Shown in pieces: positions 57,811 to 64,000 of a DNA stretch of 64,000 bases; the first letter of the stretch is position 1; each line of letters starts with the position of its first letter. The DNA is from Oasisia sp. SBJ-2009 (taxonomy: Eukaryota > Annelida > Polychaeta > Sabellida > Siboglinidae). The stretch is taken from positions 43,964,993 through 44,028,992 of the forward strand of contig OZ024857.1 of NCBI GenBank assembly GCA_964017155.1, read 5' to 3'. A program made the translations under genes and the position numbers. The notes under the pieces are model-generated. The model ran no database searches. It was given only the letters and a program-made list of their open reading frames with translations, and was not told where the DNA came from.

Positions 57811-60720
57811 TCGTTGTGTAAAACTGGTTACGTAGGAAATAAAAATAATTTTAATTGTTTCTTAAATTGTCCCAGATTGGCGTTGTCGCGCATACTCCTA
57901 GGGAGTTTGTTCCACAGCGTGGGTCCTGCACAGGCAAATGCACGGCGGCCGATACGTTCCAAGGTCACTTTTGGCACTTCGAGGAGTAACCCGCCTGCAG
58001 AACGTAGCGATCGGCGAGGCGCGTGCTGGAGTCGCAGTGCCGCGAGATACTCTGGCGTGCCATGATATATAAATCCCTGTGCACGAGTACAAGTAGCTTG
58101 TAGTCAGTCGATACGCTTTCTGACAGGCAGGCAGTGTAATTACCGCAGTATTGTCGTCATGGACTGCCGTTCGTCCCGCCGGATTTGCATGACAATTCGA
58201 GCTGCGGACCGCTGGACCATTTCCAGACGGTGTAGGTGACAATCGCTTACGCCGAATAGTATCGCATTGCCATAGTCGATACGCCATGTCACCAGTCCGT
58301 GTATGAGACTTATATATAGTGATGCTAACTGAGTCTCGTATTTTTCCAATTTGCGATAGATGGTAGTAGGCAGAACAACACACGTTGGCAACTTATGACG
58401 TCATGGTTAGGTTAATGTCAATGGTAAATCCTAGGTCCCGTATAACTGGGGAAGTGTCAACGAGCTGGCCACATATGTTGACTCGGGTTAACGATGTATG
58501 CGTACGTAGACTTGACGAACGGATGACAATAGCTTGCGATTTGTTGTCATTCATCACAAGTCCATTGTCACAGAGCCATGCTTTCGCATCTTGTACGCAA
58601 GCTTCCATACGCACGAGAGCTTGTGTGTGGGCGGTTGGTGGGAAAGTGATATAGAGTTGAGTGTCGTCTGCGTATAGGTGATACCGTGATGGTGAATGTT
58701 GTGCTTCTGTAGAAGTGTCGTCAGTGGTGCGATGTATGTATTGAATAGCAGTGGTCCAAGGACAGTCCTATGTGGCACGCATGTGGTTATGGTCTCTACT
58801 TCCGACACGCCACGTACTCCTTATGCGTACGACATATGTTCGCTTACTCAGGTAAGATGTCAGCCAGGCGAGGACGTCGCCGGATAGCCCATATCCAGAC
58901 AAACATCGCAGCAGTGTGTTGTGGTTAATGGTGTCGAAGGCCGCACTTAGATCGAGTAGCACGAGGAGCACACTCCGGCGACTGTCAATCGATTGGGCGA
59001 TGTCGTTGTGTATGCGCACAAGTGCGGTTTCCGCACTATGATGCGCACGGTATGCACTTTGATATATGCCATAGATTCCGTTCTCCTCCATAAAATGTTG
59101 TAACTGTTGTGCAACGAAACGTTCAGTCATCTTCGCCACAAACGTCATGTTGGATATTGGCCGGTAATTCGTTAGCACGCTGGCGTCAAATCCGCCCTTC
59201 TTTAAAACTGGTACAACGACAGCGTGTTTCATGGGTGCAGGAAATACGGTTGATGATAGCGAGGCGTTGATGATCCGGGCCAACAAAGGAGAAATAGCGT
59301 CGATGTGGTGTTTCACTAGTGATGTCGGCAGTGGGTCTAGTTCACCCGATTTTGTGGCAGATGCGAGTGCTATTTTTTGATTCACATCCGAGAGTGACGT
59401 AGGTTCAAACACATCAAAGCGTATGCTCACAACTATTGGCATATCATCGGCTGGCAGCGAAGATCGGCTATGGCACAGCGCCTCTACCTTTTCTTTGAAA
59501 CTTCGCTGGAACCTGGTAGCGAGTGCCGAGTGTGATTCGTCTGCCGCCACTTCTGGTAGAGATCTATTCACCTTCCGGCCAAGGAGTGAATCTGCGATAC
59601 TATAGATGAGACGCAGATTGCCGCCAGCTTTCAAGATCTCAGATCTATAGTATTCAGAGCGGGCTGTCTTTAGCGATTTCCGGAAGGTATTGCGACGATC
59701 TGTGAAACCTGTCGGTGCACAGTCAAGCCTGATTTTCGCCAAAGGCGTTCGGCACGACGTAGGATTCGCTTTTCCTCGGCCAGGTCATTGGTGTGCCACG
59801 GAGTCGTAGGTCTAACCATAATGGTCCGCGACACAAGAGGGGCTTGCGCGTCAACGATGGTGCGTAGGCAGGTATCGTAGCCCGCAAGTAGAGCAACAGG
59901 GTTCTCCTCATCAGCGCTGATGTTGAACGATTCCAAGTCCGCTGCGAAACTGCTGTTGTTGATTGCTGAATATTTTCGATACGTAACGTGTCGCTTCAGA
60001 CGGTCTGGTTTTGACTGTAGGAGTTCGCATTCGACGGCATAGTGGTCAGTGATTAGCGATGTGGGCATGACAGCAATGAAAATGGGATGCAGTCCTTTCG
60101 CTGTAATCACCAGGTCTAGCGTATTGCCCCGCTCGTGAGTCGCGCCAGTGACATGTTGCTCAAAGCCAGCCGTATCTAGCAGATCGGCCAGGTTCACTAC
60201 GTCAGTGCAATTTGGATCGCCATATTTCGTGTTGAAATCTCCGCACACTATCGTTTCTGTGGGGGAGCACCAGCGATGAGTAACACCTTGGACACATCGT
60301 CTAGGAAAGTCCCTACACATGAGTTTGGTGGCCGGTACATCACGACTATACGTGTTGTGCAGCTGGTGCGGGTGTTTCGTAGAGTGACAGAGAGTGTTTC
60401 TGAGGCGCGGGTGTCGACAGTGACACGGGAAACGAGCTCGAGAGTTTTGTGGAACATAACTCCGATAACACCACCGCGTCGAGCGCCTCCATGCGGCTGG
60501 TGAACGAGCGTGAAGTTGTCTCTGCAAAGTTCAGAAACAGAAGTCGTATCTTCGTTTGTTAACCAGGTTTCAGTCAATGCAACAATGTCAAGTGAACACT
60601 CGTCGATATAGTTACGTACGAACAGTAATTTGTTTCGCAGAGATCTGGCATTGATCAAGCCGAATTTACACGTGTCCACGATTACAGCCGAATCTCGTGA
60701 TACGGTCGGTTACATATGTA
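57615..60720 (-). pseudogene. L2-type LINE, nearly full-length ORF2, broken
   Basis: Minus strand. Endonuclease: CKFGLINARSLRNK and LTETWL (60,679-60,540), then in a shifted frame VCGDFNTKYGDPNC (about 60,240) and TDHYAVE. RT: LTNYRPISNMTFVAKMTERF, LLDLSAAFDTINHNTLL (about 58,940), GPLLFNTYIAPL, and an intact YADDTQLY codon set at 58,663-58,674 that is one frame off. C-terminus: WRIDYGNAI, VQRSAARIV and a WNKLPRSMR end near 57,900. At least four frameshifts break the frame. SAAFDT and the C-terminal WNKLP point to the L2 group. A 64-bp tandem repeat forms the 3' end (57,615-57,810). Confidence 0.88.
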
Positions 60721-61069
60721 TCATTATGGTGATGGTACAGTAACTGGTATTGCAAAAATGGTTAAAATGTAATCCTTTTAAGAGTATTTCCCAGATAGTT
60801 TGGTGTTTACCACTATTTGAGGTTTTCCCAGTAGAGTATTTACCAGCCGGTATTTACCAGGGTGGGAAAAACATGCCAACCCTCAATTATGTTCACATTA
60901 TACTTTACAAGCTAGCCTTGCATAAGGTAATGTTGACTTGAATTATGTCTTAAGAATTAACACATTAAGTATTAATTATGTATATCATTGATTCTTCAGA
61001 TCATAATATTCATTTGTAGTCAGCGAGCATAGAGGTATGGACTTATCTAGAAGTCATCCCCTGACATCA
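60721..61069. other. Spacer with short GTATTTACCAG repeats
   Basis: 60,785-60,870 holds four GTATTT(A/C)CCAG-like words. Otherwise unassigned. Confidence 0.45.
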
Positions 61070-62165
61070 TAATGTGTTGGTGGTCTGTATCCTGGTCAAA
61101 GTCAAGACATCAACTTGTTGCATAGATCATTTTTGCAAGTTGATGATCAATTTGTCCATGACTGACGTCTGCATCACAAAGTCATCTAGGTTGCAAGACT
61201 TTTTCTTTGCCAGGATGGGTGTTGGTGGAGTTGCTTGTTTTCTAGGAGATGGAAGGCTAATTTCAGAATCACTAGTGTTAGTTGTGTCGCCTGTGTTGGG
61301 GGCTCCGACATAACCCTCGTGATGCTGCTTCATGCGTGGAACAAGTCCTTGTATAGTTTTGTCACACGCTCTACGTGAAGCTTTACATCCAGTCTTTCCT
61401 GGCACCACAGTCTTCTCAAAATAAAACCACACACCCTCTTTTTCCTTCCAGGCATTATGAATAAACACAAAGAAGTGGTAGAACTTGTACAATACAGCAG
61501 TGATCCAACAAACAGTTAATGCTGACCTGCAGCTTTGATTAGGCTCTGCCTGCATATTATGATGTCAGGCTTCCATTCATTCAAATTGATCTCCCTTGAC
61601 TGTCTAATCAATTTTTGAAATTTGATTCAAATGAGATTCACATACGTTGTGTTTTGCAATAAATGTAATCAGGTTGGCAGGTGTGTGATCATGGAACAGA
61701 AATGTTGATACTGACAATGTATTTGAAAAACATGTTTGATGAAAGTATCAAATACTTTACAAATGTATTTGACTCCATGCCTGGTAAAGACAAAAGTGTA
61801 TTGGTTCATTAAAATGTTTAGAATAGATTAGGGTCACTGTTGCTACAAAGGCTTGATTAACTGCTGTAGACTAATTGGCAGGCAGGTTTACTAGACTGTC
61901 CTTATCTACTACTGTCCCAATTAGTGGGTAGCTCTTCCCAAGCACTGGAGGAAACATGGGCTCCTTAGATAAGCTTCACTGGCTTCCCATTCATTCATTG
62001 ATGCTACAGCTTAACTGTAGGCGAATTTTATCAGTGCTGCCTGCCTGTTTACCATCCCACAGGCGTGAAAAACATTCTGTCTAGCATCTTGAGCCAGTTT
62101 ATGTCAGGCACTGCTTTACCTTTTGTTGATGAAATGGTAATGTTTATATTGTAGTTTTTCAATAA
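61070..62165 (-). mobile_element. hAT remnant with BED-finger exon
   Basis: A minus-strand hAT copy. Its 5' part (61,690-61,800) has ATTTGAAAAAC/AAATACTTT subterminal words, and 61,845-62,140 matches 54,595-54,945 inverted. The coding start is at about 61,480. The Penelope element lies just to the right. Exact ends were not found. Confidence 0.6.
61127..61480 (-). pseudogene. hAT transposase N-terminus (BED zinc finger)
   Basis: Minus strand reads KEKEGVWFYFEKT, then GCKASRRACDKTI and LVPRMKQHHEG: the aromatic W/F, Cys-Cys and His-x-His spacing of a BED finger. A spacer and NLDDFVMQTSVMDKL follow, as in hAT proteins where the dimerisation region begins. The frame ends in a stop at 61,127; one base later the sequence reads KMIYATS, the expected continuation, so a frameshift ended it. 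The catalytic RNase H-like core is absent. A shorter copy is at 44,607-44,660. Confidence 0.7.
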
Positions 62166-62431
62166 AACATTTATTGAAAGAAAATACAGCTAGACAATTG
62201 TAGTATTATTAACTTACTTTAATAATATATAATATGCAAGGCAATTTGTTAATTTTCATCACTTTGAAACCAGGATTGTCAACAATTGTCTAGCTATAAT
62301 AAATATATTGTTCATGGCTCCAAGAATGGTTTATTGTAGTATTATTAACTTACTTTGGAGCATTATGTCGAAGCGAGTATGACGTTTCGGTCCGTCAGCT
62401 ACGGACCTTGTTCACGTACTAGTGTCACGTG

Positions 62432-63782
62432 CGTTGCCTCAGATTTCGGTGACAGTTCTTACCTTGTGGGTATGAACTGTCACAGCATCAAGAACACCAA
62501 AGAGCTAGTCGACAAGTTAAAAGGCCTGGACATACCACCTGCCCGGAAATTGGTGTCATATGATGTCACAGCACTCTTCACCAGTGTTCCAATGGATAAG
62601 GCACTGGAAGTCATCACAGAGAGCCTACATGAAGATGACACCCTAACCAGCCGCACGGAAATGACATTCCCTCAGATAGTTGAGCTTCCCGACTTCTGCC
62701 TGAATACGACCTATTTCATATACGACGGGACATACTACCACCAAACACATGGTGCAGCTATGGGATCACCCATATCTCCCCTAGTAGCTAATTGCTACAT
62801 GGAACAATAGGAGAAAATAGCCATCTCTACAGCACCGCACCCCCCATCACTGTGGCTACGATACGTGGACGACACATTCACCGTACTTCACGAATACGAC
62901 GTGGAAAAATTCACTGAACACATAAACAGCGTTGATCCACACATCAAATTCACCATCGAAACTGAGAAGGACAGCAAGCTTCCCTTCCTGGATATATGCA
63001 CCCATATTCTGGATGGTGGATCCACGAAGATAACTATCTACCGGAAGCCGACGCACACGGTCCAGTACCTCAACTAAGTCACATCACCCTCTAACCCACA
63101 AACGTTCAATTGTACGCACCCTCACCAACAGGGCACAGCAGTATGTCACCACAGCTGAAGACAGGAAATCATATCAGAACTGGCACACGTCCTCAATGCC
63201 CCGAGAGCCAACGGATACCCAGAGTGGGCGCTTGCACCTCCATCACCCAGTGCAAAAAGACCACCTAACACGAACAACAACCCACGAAGATCTATGCTGA
63301 GACTACCATACATAGCAGGATTATCAGAACAGCTTGGCCGGATTTACAAGTCACATAACATACACATCTACCACAAGCCGGCGAACACCCTCCGCTTGAT
63401 GGTAGTACACCCTAAAGACAAAACACCTAAAGAACACCAATGTGGAACCATATGTGACATCGACAGCAGCCACACATACATAGGTGAAACCAAGAGAACA
63501 CTCAGCGAGAGATTCAAAGAACACACAAACCTGGAAAAACCAACAGGAGTAGGAGACCATTGCCGGGCCACAGGACACTCAGTGTCTTTCAAGAACACAA
63601 AAATACTGACCCGTGAATCAAACTGGCACAAGAGAAAAGTGAAGGAGGCCATATACATCAGACAGAGATACCCTACCATGAACAGAGATCAGGGATACCA
63701 TCTGCCTGCCATCTACAACCAAATTATCCAGCCGAAATATGAGGCAACACACGTGACACCAGTACGTGAACAAGGTCCGTAG
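62432..63782 (+). pseudogene. Penelope RT + GIY-YIG endonuclease, truncated
   Basis: The frame starts inside the RT: NTKELVDKLKGLDIPP, KLVSYDVTALFTSVPM (the Asp box), GTYYHQTHGAAMGSPISPL. A TAG at 62,808 interrupts, then the same frame reads [13 protein letters not shown] with the catalytic YVDD (about 62,860), and LPFLDI. A TAA at 63,075 and a shift follow. 63,294-63,782 holds the endonuclease: CDIDSSHTYIGETKRTLSER (the GIY-YIG core with its Arg), a GVGDHCRATGHSVSF stretch and a REQGP end. Two stops and one shift make it inactive, although the catalytic residues are still present. Confidence 0.88.
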
Positions 63783-63820
63783 CTGACGGACCGAAACGTC
63801 ATACTCGCTTCGACATAATG
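63755..63820 (+). ncRNA. Hammerhead-ribozyme-like motif in Penelope arm
   Basis: A 7-bp stem (GGTCCGT 63,774-63,780 with ACGGACC 63,786-63,792) is followed directly by GAAAC, the stem II/GAAA half of a hammerhead, which Penelope-like elements are known to carry. The CUGANGA box expected before the stem reads GTGAACAA, so the core is degenerate and activity is doubtful. The mirrored copy is at 62,384-62,420 on the minus strand. Confidence 0.4.
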
Positions 63821-64000
63821 CTCCAAAGTAAGTTAATAATACTACAATAAACCATTCTAGGAGCCATGAACAATATATTTATTATAGCTAGACAATTGTT
63901 GACAATCCTGGTTTCAAATTGATGAAAATTAACAAATTGCCTTGCATATTACCATATCTAATTTTATATAGGTATAAATGTATATGCATAATAATAAAAA

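Larger units (their letters stand above)
62230..63951 (+). mobile_element. Penelope-like element with inverted terminal arms
   Basis: 202-bp arms at 62,230-62,431 and 63,750-63,951 are inverted copies, 98% or more identical by eye, flanking a truncated RT/GIY-YIG frame. Penelope-like elements are known for such inverted or split terminal repeats and for GIY-YIG endonucleases. The interior is only about 1.3 kb, so the 5' part of the polymerase is missing. The near-identity of the arms indicates recent formation. Confidence 0.85.

Overview
The window is eukaryotic and almost certainly from an aquatic invertebrate animal. The evidence is AT-rich DNA, long dinucleotide arrays, intron-type splice signals, no operons, and a metazoan mix of repeats (CR1-, L2- and Rex1-type LINEs, a tRNA-SINE, hAT, pogo, Harbinger and Kolobok-type DNA transposons, a GIY-YIG Penelope element and a tyrosine recombinase). 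The species cannot be named from the sequence. I found no complete host protein gene. The longest intact frame is the 903-codon endonuclease/reverse transcriptase of a CR1-like LINE (17,647-20,358).

Layout. 1-12 kb: decayed LINE ORF1, microsatellites, a TATA promoter plus non-coding first exon (cassette A, 3,864-4,070), repeat block R1, two tRNA-like remnants and a run of simple arrays (9.5-10.3 kb). 12-17 kb: a segmental repeat (T1) split by a pogo and a Harbinger element, whose empty sites survive in the second copy at 36.6-37.5 kb; then a minisatellite, a tyrosine-recombinase remnant and a tRNA-SINE. 17.4-20.5 kb: the CR1-like LINE, inserted in a second SINE. 20.6-24 kb: cassette B, R2 and a truncated LINE copy. 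24-36 kb: repeats, an orphan exon with a P2X7-C-like zinc motif (minus strand, about 30.5 kb), a Kolobok-type element with a THAP remnant, and LINE pieces. 38-43 kb: 435-bp inverted repeats enclosing a Rex1 LINE. 43.3-46.2 kb: cassette C, split by a hAT with a perfect 8-bp target duplication. 46.7-52.0 kb: a 5.3-kb unit with inverted ends, no recognisable transposase and an 81-bp tandem array. 52-64 kb: a third CR1 copy (minus), a hAT with a nested LINE tail, a Cys-motif coding fragment, a broken L2-type LINE (minus), a hAT BED-finger remnant and a Penelope-like element with near-identical 202-bp inverted arms.

Two structures are not explained by ordinary repeat decay. One is the promoter/first-exon/splice-donor cassette, present three times in one orientation with the TATA-to-start spacing kept at 29 nt; around it a Q-promoter-R order recurs, which suggests an old tandem duplication of a transcribed unit. 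The other is the 5.3-kb inverted-repeat unit at 46.7-52.0 kb. The remaining sequence reads as layers of transposition, several of which can be ordered from empty sites and nesting.
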